DNA of 64,000 nucleotides, from contig SOJZ01000041.1 in the NCBI GenBank assembly GCA_004376295.1, positions 1 through 64,000 of the forward strand, in the 5' to 3' direction. The position numbers and the translations under genes are program-made. This DNA is from Candidatus Bathyarchaeota archaeon (GTDB taxonomy: Archaea; Thermoproteota; Bathyarchaeia; Bathyarchaeales; Bathyarchaeaceae). The notes below the pieces were generated by a model, which worked only from the letters and a program-made list of their open reading frames with translations, ran no database searches and was not told where the DNA came from. Position 1 is the first letter of the stretch; each line of letters opens with the position of its first letter. Positions 32,232-41,077 of this stretch are shown here, one piece after another.

Positions 32232-32965
32232 TGTGAAGACTGACGCTCCAGACCTCATCAAAAAAGAAGTAAAAAAGGCACACAGAGATGTTGTCGCTCT
32301 GAGCGGAGTAACAGACCCGTACCAGCCTGCGGAGAAGAAATACAAGATTACAAGAAAGATTTTGGAAATTCTGAGAGACAACGAGTTCCCAGTTCACATC
32401 GGAACAAAGTCTGATCTTGTTTTGAAAGATATAAATCTCTTATCTGAAATATCAGAAAACTCTTGGTGCAAGGTACATCTTACCCAGCAGCGGAATGACC
32501 CTGAGAAGCAACCAAAGAGTTCGTTTCCTCGGATTACTCAGAGAAAACTGGCCGAATCTTGTGCCGAAATACAAAAAACTTTACGGCAACTTGGAAAACC
32601 CGCTTTCATGGTACGTAACCGCGATAAACAAGAAAACGTTTCAACTATGCAAAGAATTTCGCATTCCTGATTACATAGAGCCTCCTATTTTTAAAAGACC
32701 ACTTCAGAAGAATTTTGAGGTAGCCAATCTCCTTTTGCTCATAGCCTACTTCAAGGAAAAGAGAACAGGAAACCCTTATGGCACCTGGGCATACCACAAA
32801 GCGGCTCAAAACATCGAAAAACTCCAAGAAGATATTCGAATCTATCATAAGAACGATAACCTGATAGCTATCCCTGGAGTTGGTAAGAGCTTAGCCAGCG
32901 TCATAGCCGAGTTTTGGGATACTGGAGAATGCAAAAAACTTGAAAGGTTAAAGAGTGAGTGGTAA
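32224..32965 (+). pseudogene. Decayed SPL-like radical SAM gene with helix-hairpin-helix tail
   Basis: The 5' part reads IIYVKTDAPDLIKKEVKKAHRDVVALSGVTDPYQPAEKKYKITRK, a relative of the intact protein at 10284-11099, but the CxxxCxxC part is missing. About 80 internal residues are deleted and the frame shifts near 32470-32510. The remainder (FLGLLRENWPNLVPKYKKLY) continues into a region with IAIPGVGKSLASVIAEFWDTGECKKLERL. That resembles the helix-hairpin-helix unit of PolX-type or related repair proteins. Confidence 0.7.
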
Positions 32966-32977
32966 ACTTTTCGCTCG

Positions 32978-34168
32978 TCAAGTCGTATAAGGCTTAAACT
33001 CCCATTTTTCTCGCTCTAAGCAAAGTTTCTTCATGATTTCTACAGCCGTTTCTTCAGGTATAGACATCATAATCTTGCCCACGTGTTTGCAAAACTGTTT
33101 GACGGGTATGCATCTGCTCCAATCCGCGCAATCATGAAGCACGGTTTGATTAGGAATGTCGATTAGCACGTGATACTTGCGAATCAACGCGCTAACTCGT
33201 TCATCCGCAACCTCTTGAATTATGACCTCGCTATCCTTGATGCCCTTGGCGCGCTTAATTTTGTAAACGGGCATCAATACTTGGAGAAGCTCTTGGAAAC
33301 CCATTTTCTCAATTTTTTCAGGCATGAAAGCGTTCAAAGCCAAAGTCCGCTTCTCCATCGGCGGTGCCGTAGCTTTGGTTTCAAAATATGTCTCCACGGT
33401 CTTTTTTGCTTCTTTTTGTTTTGGCGTTAGTATGTCAAGCATTTCTAATACTTGTAAGCAGTTTTTCACCGCGTAGCCATGGTAGTGGTTGTTGAAGTAG
33501 CCGTACACGGTTTTGGCTTTTTTTGCAGTTTCCTTAACCTTCGGAATCCAAGGTTCTAGTTCCTCCGTCTTGTAGCAGTAATTGTACCAGGGGCGTTCTC
33601 CTCTTCCATGCCACCTTATGTAAGCTATGTCACTTGTTACCTTCACTTCGGGCGGAAGCAACGGCTCATCTACAATCGTGTACGCAACCCTATACTTTTC
33701 AAGAAGCCGCCAAGTTTCATCTCTCAACCAAGAAGGATCTCGAAACTCGATGGCGAATTTGAACTCCGTGGGCAAAAATTTGAAGAAAGTCTCCATTAGA
33801 TCGAGGTCAAATTTTATGCTTGGAGGCAACTGAATGAGCACACATCCAAGTTTTCCGTTCAACTGTAACGGTTGCATCAGTTCACAGAAGCGTTGAATAT
33901 CCTCCTCCACACCCTGTTTTGGGTCCAACTTCTTTTTATGCGTGATCAGTCTCGGAAGCTTGGCCGCGTACACAAAATTTGGCTTAGTATACTTGAGCCA
34001 GCCCATGACCATGCCCTTTGAAGGGTATGCGTAGAAAGTGGAGTTAATTTCGGCTGTCTTGAAAACTTCTGAATATGCCTTGAGCTTACTCGCTTTCTCA
34101 ACCTTATAAAAAGGGCCTACCCAATCTTTGTAGAACCATCCAGAGCACCCTAACAATATGTCGGTCAT
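32978..34168 (-). CDS. DUF72-family protein with C-terminal extension
   Basis: This 396-residue protein has residues 1-245 as a DUF72 TIM-barrel-like domain (LLGCSGWFYKDWVGPFYK, AEINSTFYAYPS, VLIQLPPSIKFD, FAIEFRDPSWL, YIRWHGRGERPWYNY, YGYFNNHYHGYAVKN). The last 120 residues form a separate alpha/beta unit with several Cys and His (LHDCADWSRCIPVKQFCKHVG). The biochemical function of DUF72 is not settled. Single gene. Confidence 0.88.
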   Translation of the reverse strand: MTDILLGCSGWFYKDWVGPFYKVEKASKLKAYSEVFKTAEINSTFYAYPSKGMVMGWLKYTKPNFVYAAKLPRLITHKKKLDPKQGVEEDIQRFCELMQPLQLNGKLGCVLIQLPPSIKFDLDLMETFFKFLPTEFKFAIEFRDPSWLRDETWRLLEKYRVAYTIVDEPLLPPEVKVTSDIAYIRWHGRGERPWYNYCYKTEELEPWIPKVKETAKKAKTVYGYFNNHYHGYAVKNCLQVLEMLDILTPKQKEAKKTVETYFETKATAPPMEKRTLALNAFMPEKIEKMGFQELLQVLMPVYKIKRAKGIKDSEVIIQEVADERVSALIRKYHVLIDIPNQTVLHDCADWSRCIPVKQFCKHVGKIMMSIPEETAVEIMKKLCLEREKWEFKPYTT

Positions 34169-34324
34169 TGTACGGTTACCTATTTCCCCAGATTTGATTG
34201 TACAACTTTAGTAAAATCGTGTTTTTGCATTAATAGCTTTCCTTCTGAGCTTCGCTTTGCATTCTGGTGTTTGTTTGCTCATGCTGATATAGAGCACTCA
34301 TTGTGGGCGGGGGAAGGGGTACAA

Positions 34325-34353
34325 GGGGAAACTGCGCTTCGGGGGGTTTCCCC
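34325..34353. repeat. GC-rich hairpin upstream of rep
   Basis: GGGGAAAC (34325-34332) pairs perfectly with GTTTCCCC (34346-34353) around a 13-base loop. It sits in a G-rich stretch just before the HUH Rep gene, where rolling-circle replicons often carry their double-strand origin. Confidence 0.55.
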
Positions 34354-34394
34354 CTGTTTTTGAGTGCGGTTCGGTGTGGGGGCGGGTGGTGGGC

Positions 34395-35390
34395 TTGAAT
34401 AGCAAAGCGACCAGCTTTGCGGATAGCATTGGCGAGATGTTTGATGTTTCTCCGTCCAAGTCTCACACTTCACTTGATGATGAGGAGTTTCTGTCTCGTA
34501 TCAGAGGTTCTTATTTGGTGTGGGTGCAGAATGTTCTTTGGGTCATATTGCGGGGATACGATGTTCTTAGAGATGAGATGCGGTATATGGCCATACGGTC
34601 TGTTAAGCGTGGAGACTCGTTCTATGCAGGTCGCGTTATGAGGCGTTTTAATCGTTTTACTCATGAATTAGAGTCCGAGTCAGAGTTTTTTAGTCACAAG
34701 ACCAGGGGTCTTGCTAGGACGTCTTTGTTGTTTTTCTCGCTGACCGTTGATGCCAAAAAGTATTCGATTGAAGAGGCTTGGTTGTCTATTGGAGTGTTGT
34801 TTAACCGTTTTCTTAGCAGCCTAAAAAGAAAGTATGGTAAGATTTCTATTGTCCGAGTGTGGGAATCTACCTATAGGGGATATCCTGATATCCATTGTAT
34901 TATTTTGTTTCAAGATAAAGAGTTTGAAGGTTTCCGAGATAGAAAGAACAAGTTTCGTGTTAAATGGGAGCGAGAGCGCCTTTCTGAAGGTTGGTCTATG
35001 GGCTTCGCTGATATTCAGATGGTTTATTCTATCGGTGGTGGTATGCGGTACCTCGGTAAGTACCTTAGCAAGTCTGTTTGTTATGAGAATGCAAGTGATA
35101 AGACCCTTAACTGTTTAGCGTTATGTTGGTACTTTCATAAGAGAGCCTTCTCTCTTGGTGGTGACTTTGTTGCGGTATATAACGACTTGATAGGGACAAG
35201 CAGTAATTCAAACGTGAAGTGGGTTCAGGTGCGGTTTGAGGGTGATCCAGTACCTGTTTCAGGTGTTTTGAAATGGGTTGTACTTGCTTTTCTACCTGGC
35301 GACCGTGTTGGTTGGGGGCGCTTCCATATGTTGTCTAGGTCTGATATGGTTGAAGTAGCAGATGATTTCATGTATGCACGCATAAAATAG
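34395..35390 (+). CDS. HUH-type rolling-circle Rep protein (solitary)
   Basis: This protein of about 331 residues shows the Rep motif order. Motif 1 is TSLLFFSLTVDAKK, motif 2 is YRGYPDIHCIILF, and motif 3 is MRYLGKYLSKSV with the nucleophile-type Tyr and Lys. Motif 2 has PDIH where PHxH is usual, so the first metal His is Asp. Such proteins nick and rejoin DNA at plasmid or virus origins. The start is uncertain (GTG 34374 or TTG 34395); hairpins at 34325-34353 and 34402-34420 flank it. No helicase or other replicon genes are adjacent, so this is an isolated remnant or a very small integrated replicon. Confidence 0.75.
   Translation: MNSKATSFADSIGEMFDVSPSKSHTSLDDEEFLSRIRGSYLVWVQNVLWVILRGYDVLRDEMRYMAIRSVKRGDSFYAGRVMRRFNRFTHELESESEFFSHKTRGLARTSLLFFSLTVDAKKYSIEEAWLSIGVLFNRFLSSLKRKYGKISIVRVWESTYRGYPDIHCIILFQDKEFEGFRDRKNKFRVKWERERLSEGWSMGFADIQMVYSIGGGMRYLGKYLSKSVCYENASDKTLNCLALCWYFHKRAFSLGGDFVAVYNDLIGTSSNSNVKWVQVRFEGDPVPVSGVLKWVVLAFLPGDRVGWGRFHMLSRSDMVEVADDFMYARIK
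34402..34420. repeat. Hairpin at the start of rep
   Basis: GCAAAGC-GACCA-GCTTTGC is a perfect 7-bp stem with a 5-base loop overlapping the first codons of rep. It could be an origin hairpin or limit rep translation. Confidence 0.5.
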
Positions 35391-35527
35391 GGTTTAGATG
35401 CACCTTTACCAGGGTAATGCGCGCGCATGATCTTGGAGTATTGTAGCGTTGTTGATTTGTTTAAGGATATTCCATATAATCCGCCTTAGGTGGATGTAAG
35501 TGGATTTCTTCACGCGCCCATACAGAG

Positions 35528-36646
35528 CTATTTGCTGGCACGCGATGTTATCCTCGATAGTGAACCTTCTGAAAATGTCCAGTGTGTGAATCTTATCGCA
35601 CCCATCAACGCGTTTCGTGCTTCTCTTTCTCCAACCTGCATGGAGCTTCTGTGAACTGAAGCAATACGACTTTGGTTAACAAGATTAATGTCGTTACGCG
35701 TTTTAGGTGGGAATTTCTGTTTTTTTTCAATTTTGTCTCGCAATGCTCCTAGCGGATCTGGAGGCGCAATTTTGTGGAATTGTTCTTCGTAGATTTCAGC
35801 GAGTATGCTTTCCACTGCGATTGCGGAAAGGATTATTGAGATTCTCCATTCTTGTTTTTCCCAATATCTAATAGAGCCATCAAAGAAATTTAGGAGGTCT
35901 TCAGGAATCGTTCCGTAGGCAATGGTGGATGTCCATAGCATTGCCGCAGCAGGATATGGTTCATAGCAGTAGCGGGAGGAGTGTTTTTTCCCTCTTTCTA
36001 TGATTTCCGCTTTCTCACCAATGATTGGAATAGAATCTATGAGTTTTCTAAACGTTTGAGAACCACTTTGCTTGACTGAGAAGACATCAATAATGAGATT
36101 TGGAGAATGGAAAGAGGGTTTGACGCTAATTGCATCCATTGTGTTGAGCAGGCAGATATTCGGTTTAAGATAAGCATCGGGAAAAAATGCTCCAGTTGAC
36201 TTGTCTATTTGTGCTCTTCGGCGAATGAATCCTAGGTATTGTGTTGTAACTAGAGTTTGAGGGCGTAAGATTTTGCTTGAAAGAATGCCTTCTTTTGGCT
36301 CGTAGATGTTTAGATGATTCAATGCTTTGCTGAGGTCTTCAATTGCCCATTGAGTCACAGCTTCGGAACTATAGTGAGAAGGGATTTCACGCTCAAGGAG
36401 TTTGAAATCTTGCGTTCTTCCCACCTCGGTTTTTTTGTCAAATTCGTGGATTTCTTGAAAAAGTTTCTTCAAGCTTGAAATACTTATCTCGACTGTTGTA
36501 AAATATACGCCGAGTTTGTTTGGGTCAAAAAGATAATTCATAATTTCATTCATGCTTTTAAAAGGCAGAATGAAACCTAATAATTGTTTCGCATTTGTGT
36601 ACCAGACATTCAACGATAATGGAGAACCATATAGTTTAAAAGACAA
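35528..36646 (-). CDS. Large protein with C-terminal HEPN-like ribonuclease domain
   Basis: This 372-residue protein has no recognisable N-terminal domain. Residues 265-360 are helical, with WRISIILSAIAVESILAEIYEEQF and an R-x4-H motif in NQSRIASVHRSSM, then ARNALMGAIRFTHWTF. That is the pattern of HEPN ribonucleases in defence and toxin systems. The N-terminal 250 residues could be a sensor. Its start is 19 bases from the start of a divergent membrane-protein gene. A defence function is inferred. Confidence 0.55.
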   Translation of the reverse strand: MSFKLYGSPLSLNVWYTNAKQLLGFILPFKSMNEIMNYLFDPNKLGVYFTTVEISISSLKKLFQEIHEFDKKTEVGRTQDFKLLEREIPSHYSSEAVTQWAIEDLSKALNHLNIYEPKEGILSSKILRPQTLVTTQYLGFIRRRAQIDKSTGAFFPDAYLKPNICLLNTMDAISVKPSFHSPNLIIDVFSVKQSGSQTFRKLIDSIPIIGEKAEIIERGKKHSSRYCYEPYPAAAMLWTSTIAYGTIPEDLLNFFDGSIRYWEKQEWRISIILSAIAVESILAEIYEEQFHKIAPPDPLGALRDKIEKKQKFPPKTRNDINLVNQSRIASVHRSSMQVGEREARNALMGAIRFTHWTFSEGSLSRITSRASK

Positions 36647-36665
36647 TCTTCTATGATTAGATTAT

Positions 36666-37508
36666 ATGATTCAGATTCTTGAGTTGTTAGCATTTGTGGC
36701 GATTGGTCTGATGGCGATTACAATTCCTACATATGCAATTGGGGCACCCGTACAAGCAAGAGAAACTCTACTAATTCTCAAGGAAATGAAAAGAAGAAAA
36801 AAAGCTTTGAGCAGCAAACTTGAATTACTCGCACGGGGAGATGCAAGTGCTGACGCTCTGAGAAAAGAGATTGACCGCTATGAGAAAGATATTAGTGAAC
36901 TTGGAAGCAGAAAGAAATCATTATCTGTTAAGGGAGCAGTTGGATACCCATTTGCGTCTTTCCTATTAGCATTATTTAGCGCATCATGCGGAATTTACAT
37001 CTATCCCATTCAATCGGAAATCTGCGTCGTTGGTTCTGTATTCTTCAACGGAATAGGCATCTATTTACTAAAGAGGAGTTTGATAGCAATTGAAAAAGCG
37101 GTCATGAGACCAAAAGAAGAGTTGTTACCTAAATTTAGAACTTCTTTTCTAAATGGGTCAAAAACTGAAGAGTATAACGCAGAAAAGGAAGTGAAGGTGG
37201 AATTGGTTGTTCATAATGATGGAGATGAAGTAGCTGAAAACGTACTTGTAATGTTCGCATTTCCACCCGAATTTGAAACACAACCCGGTCTAGGATATGA
37301 AATAGTTAAACAATTACCGACTTCGCAACACCCAGAATATAACGCAGTGACCTTCAGAACAAAAATAATTCACTCTAGACTGACCATGACACTTAGTCCA
37401 GTCACTCTGAAGACTCCAAAGGTGAAGAAATCGTATCTGATTCCCGTAAATATTAGAGCCCAGAAGATACGAGTTTACGAAGATAAACTTGAAATAAAAA
37501 TCATTTGA
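36666..37508 (+). CDS. Membrane protein with coiled coil and beta-sandwich C-terminus
   Basis: This 280-residue protein begins with a membrane helix (IQILELLAFVAIGLMAITIPTYAIG). A charged coiled coil (residues 35-85) and two more hydrophobic segments follow (YPFASFLLALFSASCGIYIYPI, ICVVGSVFFNGIGIYLL). An Ig-like C-terminal domain contains VKVELVVHNDGDEVAENVLVMFAFPPEF. I know no family for the whole protein. It diverges from the HEPN gene with 19 bases between starts, so the two are probably co-regulated. Confidence 0.55.
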   Translation: MIQILELLAFVAIGLMAITIPTYAIGAPVQARETLLILKEMKRRKKALSSKLELLARGDASADALRKEIDRYEKDISELGSRKKSLSVKGAVGYPFASFLLALFSASCGIYIYPIQSEICVVGSVFFNGIGIYLLKRSLIAIEKAVMRPKEELLPKFRTSFLNGSKTEEYNAEKEVKVELVVHNDGDEVAENVLVMFAFPPEFETQPGLGYEIVKQLPTSQHPEYNAVTFRTKIIHSRLTMTLSPVTLKTPKVKKSYLIPVNIRAQKIRVYEDKLEIKII

Positions 37509-37546
37509 TAAGTTGTTGCTGCAAATCCTCTTTCGTATGTATGTTT

Positions 37547-37642
37547 CTATTCTTTGGCTTTTTTCTTCTTTTGTTTTTCGTAATCTTCCTTTGCATGCAT
37601 TTCCCGGCTCTCTTCTACCAATGCCTCCAAGGGTGCATACAT
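37547..37642 (-). pseudogene. Fragment of an integrase 3' end
   Basis: The minus strand reads MYAPLEALVEESREMHAKEDYEKQKKKKAKE before a stop. This matches the last 27 residues of the integrase fragment at 37982-38419, with about 80% identity. Everything upstream is missing. It is a second integrase remnant or a partial duplication. Confidence 0.65.
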
Positions 37643-37784
37643 GCAAAATCTATTAAATTATTGTAACAAATAATCTGTTTCTGGTGAATGCGCGCGCAAG
37701 CTTATAAGCAACTCTAAGGTAAGCATTCCAGAATTAGTGTTCTGACGAAACTAGTTCTTTCAGCGAATCGGAGGTGCAATCTAG

Positions 37785-37934
37785 ATGTCATATGGAAGAA
37801 GAGAAATGCATAAGGCAGTTTGTGCTGAGTGTAAACAGGAATGTGAAGTTCCGTTCAAACCTGATGGAAGCAGACCCGTATACTGCCGAGAATGCTATGC
37901 AAAGAGAAGACCCCCAAGAAGAAATGGATATTAA
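37785..37934 (+). CDS. Small zinc-ribbon protein
   Basis: This 49-residue protein starts eight bases after GGAGGTG. It has two knuckles, CAECKQEC and CRECYAKR, separated by 17 residues, with a basic tail (RRPPRRNGY). Proteins of this type are common in archaea and may bind RNA or DNA. It is intact and lies between two integrase remnants. T-tracts follow its stop. Confidence 0.75.
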   Translation: MSYGRREMHKAVCAECKQECEVPFKPDGSRPVYCRECYAKRRPPRRNGY

Positions 37935-37981
37935 ACTCACAAGATGATTTCCTATTCTTCATTCACAATCCTTTTTCTTTT
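37935..37981 (+). terminator. T-rich terminator after the zinc-ribbon gene
   Basis: Several T-tracts (CTTTTTC, CTTTTTTAT) follow within 50 bases of the stop. The region is shared with the 3' end of the convergent integrase fragment. Confidence 0.4.
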
Positions 37982-38419
37982 TTATCTTTTTTTCTTTTGT
38001 TTTTCGTAATCTTCCTTTACATGCATTTCCAAGCTCTCTTCTACCCATGCCTTCAAGGGTGCACGCATGCGGTCGGAAAGACCGTCGATGATGAAGTCTA
38101 AGGTTCTTTTGAGGTTTTCTGGGGTATCATAGCTGTTCACAAACTCCACCAAAGGCTGTAGTTTGGCCATTTTTCCCTCCAAGGCGTTAATCTCTTTGTC
38201 TCTCGCTTTCAATTGCTCTCTCAATTCCTCTATCGTCTTCTCAGTTTCTGTCGGAGTAGCGGTTTCAAGCCTTAGGAATGGCATAGCCTTCTCAGCATAC
38301 AGTTTCCTATGAAATTCCACGTCAGTAGGTCTGTAATGTTCATCTTGTCCAGCGTTAACTATGTGTCCCATCCAGAACTGCACTAGCTCAAAGCCAGCAG
38401 TATCTTTGTCGAGTTTTTC
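37982..38419 (-). pseudogene. C-terminal remnant of a tyrosine-recombinase integrase
   Basis: The open part reads FELVQFWMGHIVNAGQDEHYRPTDVEFHRKLYAEKAMPFLRL. This is the C-terminal box of archaeal Xer-like integrases with the catalytic Tyr in DEHYRPTD. A coiled-coil tail follows. The catalytic Arg and His boxes upstream are gone: the frame closes at 38420 and the sequence becomes an unrelated acetyltransferase-like fragment. From ATG 38383 it would still encode 133 residues. Confidence 0.65.
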
Positions 38420-38523
38420 TCAAATTTCCAATCAAGAATGAAAAAATGGTGATGAGGAACATCTTGATACACGTGGTTCCAAAAAACGTCCTCAAGCCTA
38501 GAGTCAAGGGGCAGTATTTCCAT
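38383..38523 (-). pseudogene. N-terminal fragment resembling an acetyltransferase
   Basis: A 46-residue frame reads LEDVFWNHVYQDVPHHHFFILDWKFE, then STKILLALS, and stops. From memory this resembles the first strand-helix region of archaeal GNAT-like proteins. It meets the integrase remnant in another frame, which suggests a deletion joined two genes. The identification is tentative. Confidence 0.35.
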
Positions 38524-38621
38524 TTAAAATCACTCGTCTTTTCTACGTTTTCCCCTTTTTTGATATTACAACCGAAAAAGTCAAAAGCACAGGCTTTGTT
38601 ATACGTTTCGGTTACTTAACA

Positions 38622-39350
38622 ATGTGTCCTGCAAGGAAGAAAACGGCTATTAAAAAGAGCGACTTCATCATCATCAACTATGTAGGTAGAGTTAAAGAAA
38701 CAGGAGAAGTCTTTGACACCACCTTCGAGGACGTAGCAAAAAAGGAAAAACTGTACAAAGAGGGCGAAATCTATGAACCGAAACTGGTCGTTATCGGAGA
38801 AGGATGGGTGTTAAAAGCCTTAGATGAGAGTCTACTAAATTCTAAGGTGAAGAAAGCTTCTTCTGTCGAGATCCCTCCAGAAAAGGCATTCGGACTCCGG
38901 GATCCAGAAAAGGTCAAAATGGTCGCCCTTCGGAGACTAATCTCCCGCGGAATCACGCCTAAGATGGGAATGCGTCTCGAAGTTGACGGAAAACTCGCCA
39001 CCATAAGAACTATGGGATCTGGAAGAGTTCAACTGGACTATAACCCTCCCTTAGCTGGCAAAACCTTGGTTTACGACGTTACGGTTGAGAAAAAGCTTGA
39101 GACAAAAGCAGAAAAAATTGCTGCCCTTATCCATCGAAGGATACCTTCAGTAGACATGAAAATGTTTCGTTTGAAGATAGGAAAAACGGGTGTGGTGATA
39201 AACGTGCCTGAGGAAGCGTTCTATGTGGAAGGACTACAGCTTGCGAAAAGAGGCATTGCTACCGACACACAAAGGTTTTTCCCGGAGACAACAACAGTAA
39301 AGTTCGTCGAAGCGTTCAAGAAGAAGGAAGCCAGTGCAAAAAAGACTTGA
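38622..39350 (+). CDS. FKBP-type peptidyl-prolyl isomerase, long archaeal type
   Basis: This 242-residue protein has FKBP segments: FIIINYVGRVKETGEVFDTTFED, LVVIGEGWVLKALDESLL, KKASSVEIPPEKAFG (the IF-insert side) and NPPLAGKTLVYDVTVEK. The insert-in-flap chaperone domain lies between. A C-terminal extension of about 80 residues (RIPSVDMKMFRLKIGKTGVVINVPEEAFY) matches the archaeal long form. It assists folding in the cytoplasm as prolyl isomerase and chaperone. Confidence 0.92.
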   Translation: MCPARKKTAIKKSDFIIINYVGRVKETGEVFDTTFEDVAKKEKLYKEGEIYEPKLVVIGEGWVLKALDESLLNSKVKKASSVEIPPEKAFGLRDPEKVKMVALRRLISRGITPKMGMRLEVDGKLATIRTMGSGRVQLDYNPPLAGKTLVYDVTVEKKLETKAEKIAALIHRRIPSVDMKMFRLKIGKTGVVINVPEEAFYVEGLQLAKRGIATDTQRFFPETTTVKFVEAFKKKEASAKKT

Positions 39351-39431
39351 TGAGTGACAAAAATTTCACCAGTTTATCTGAGATCGACAAGGGTGACCGT
39401 AGGCTTTCATTGAACCAACGCCACCCCTGTT

Positions 39432-40484
39432 TTAATCTATCACACCCGTGGCTTTTGCAATTTTCTCCGCAGAATCATAATCCAATCTTTTTTCTTCCAA
39501 AATCGTATATCGCTCAGGACGAATTGCACGAGCTCGCACTAAAGCCTGTACAATATACTTCGGTTCTATTCCAAGCTCCGCAGCAGTGGTTGGAGCACCC
39601 ACTTTTCGCAACGTCTCCTTGACGCGTTTCCAATTCATTTCATAAAGGTACGCCATCATTATTGTCCCTACACCACACTGTTCCCCATGCAAGCCTGGTT
39701 CTGACGCAATAAGATCAAGAGCGTGGCTGAATAAATGTTCGGAGCCACTGCAAGGTCTACTGCTTCCCGCGATGCTCATGGCGACGCCACAACTTATCAA
39801 CGCTTCCAAGAGAACCCGAACCCCCTCTTCAATTCTACGTTCCATTATACCTGCATTTTTCGCAACAAGCTTTGCGCTCATCAACGCTAAACTTGCAGCA
39901 TATTCACCATAATACTCGTTTTTTACGCTGTTGGCCAATTTCCAGTCGCGAACCGCTGTGAATTTAGATATTGCATCTCCACATCCGCTTGCTGTGAAAC
40001 GATGCGGCGCTTGGGTGATGATACTGGTATCCGCAATGATAGCCATGGGGGACTGTGCCATTTCAGAGTAAGGTTTGTTCAACCCTTTAACTGAAGCGAG
40101 GGGGCTCGCAATTCCATCGTGAGAGGCAGCGGTTGGTATGCTTATGAATGGAATGTTTTGACGTGCAGAGCTAAGTTTTGCAACGTCGATTTTGGTGCCA
40201 CCACCGACTCCAAGAACCACTTGTGGTTCTAATTCACGTATCCTTTCTTCAACGAACTCGACATCTTTCATGGTGGAAGAGTTTACGATTATTTGATCAA
40301 CATTCATTCCCACGTCATCGAGTAGATCAATGATTTTTTGACCTGCGATGGAACGTGTGCGAGGACCTGTCACCGCAAGCGCAGATTCCGAAAAGCCAAG
40401 TTTTTTGCAGATATCCCATACAAGTTCTAAGGTTTCGTTTCCCACAATGACTTCTCTCGGAAGTTGCATGCGATGTAGCTTCAT
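39432..40484 (-). CDS. egsA: sn-Glycerol-1-phosphate dehydrogenase
   Basis: This protein of about 350 residues has the NAD(P)-binding VVLGVGGGTKIDVAKLSS and the substrate/metal region FISIPTAASHDGIASPLASVKG. The zinc His ligands lie in SGSEHLFSHALD and LHGEQCGVGT. It reduces dihydroxyacetone phosphate to G1P, setting the archaeal lipid backbone. ATG 40484 was chosen; an open frame extends to 40496. The neighbouring UbiA prenyltransferase and PadR regulators fit a lipid cluster. Confidence 0.95.
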   Translation of the reverse strand: MKLHRMQLPREVIVGNETLELVWDICKKLGFSESALAVTGPRTRSIAGQKIIDLLDDVGMNVDQIIVNSSTMKDVEFVEERIRELEPQVVLGVGGGTKIDVAKLSSARQNIPFISIPTAASHDGIASPLASVKGLNKPYSEMAQSPMAIIADTSIITQAPHRFTASGCGDAISKFTAVRDWKLANSVKNEYYGEYAASLALMSAKLVAKNAGIMERRIEEGVRVLLEALISCGVAMSIAGSSRPCSGSEHLFSHALDLIASEPGLHGEQCGVGTIMMAYLYEMNWKRVKETLRKVGAPTTAAELGIEPKYIVQALVRARAIRPERYTILEEKRLDYDSAEKIAKATGVID

Positions 40485-40597
40485 AGTCAAGTGCAATCAC
40501 TGTTTCAAGGTCTCATTTTAGTGAGTCTCAAAGCATTTTTAAACTAGTCGGTGAAGTGACCACAAGGTTAAATTTGTATTTACTTTAGTAAAACGAG

Positions 40598-40969
40598 CTA
40601 TTCAGCTGCAGTTTCCCCAAGAAAGTCTTTTAGCACTTGTTGCACTGGCATTTCGAAAAGTTCCCGCAGTCGTTCCAGCAATTTCGTTCCTTCTTCTGTT
40701 ATCGAGTAGTAATTGATGCGTCTTCTACCCTTTTGCATCCACTTGCTGACGGTGAACCCTTTTTCTTCCAGTTCGTAGAGTAGGGGATACACTATGCCCG
40801 GATGGAAACTTTGACCAGTTAATCTCTCCATCTCCTTCACAATTCTGTACCCTGACATAGGCTCTTGGCTAACTAGCCAAAGAATAATGGCTCTACTAAA
40901 ACCTCTGACGGTGGCTTTAATCAAGTCTTTCTCCACGTCAGCCAATGATGAAGCCTCTCCCCACCTCAT
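40598..40969 (-). CDS. PadR-family regulator 1 of a tandem pair
   Basis: This 123-residue protein has the PadR winged helix (IILWLVSQEPMSGYRIVKEMERLTGQSFHPGIVYPLLYELEEKGFTVSKWMQKGRRRINYYSITEEG) and a C-terminal dimer helix. It is about 60% similar by eye to the next protein upstream. Tandem duplication is probable, and both may control the divergent UbiA gene. Confidence 0.88.
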   Translation of the reverse strand: MRWGEASSLADVEKDLIKATVRGFSRAIILWLVSQEPMSGYRIVKEMERLTGQSFHPGIVYPLLYELEEKGFTVSKWMQKGRRRINYYSITEEGTKLLERLRELFEMPVQQVLKDFLGETAAE

Positions 40970-41077
40970 TAGATTTCCTCAGACCTTGATATGGTTTACG
41001 TACAAGGTCAGTTGAAGCCTTTTCCACAAGCATAGGAGATCCGTGAAACTACAATTTTCAAACGCTTATACATCAAA

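Noticed and set aside
34230-34466. Minus-strand ORFs over the rep upstream region
   Set aside because: His/Pro-rich frames arise from the GC-rich hairpin region opposite rep and show no family features.
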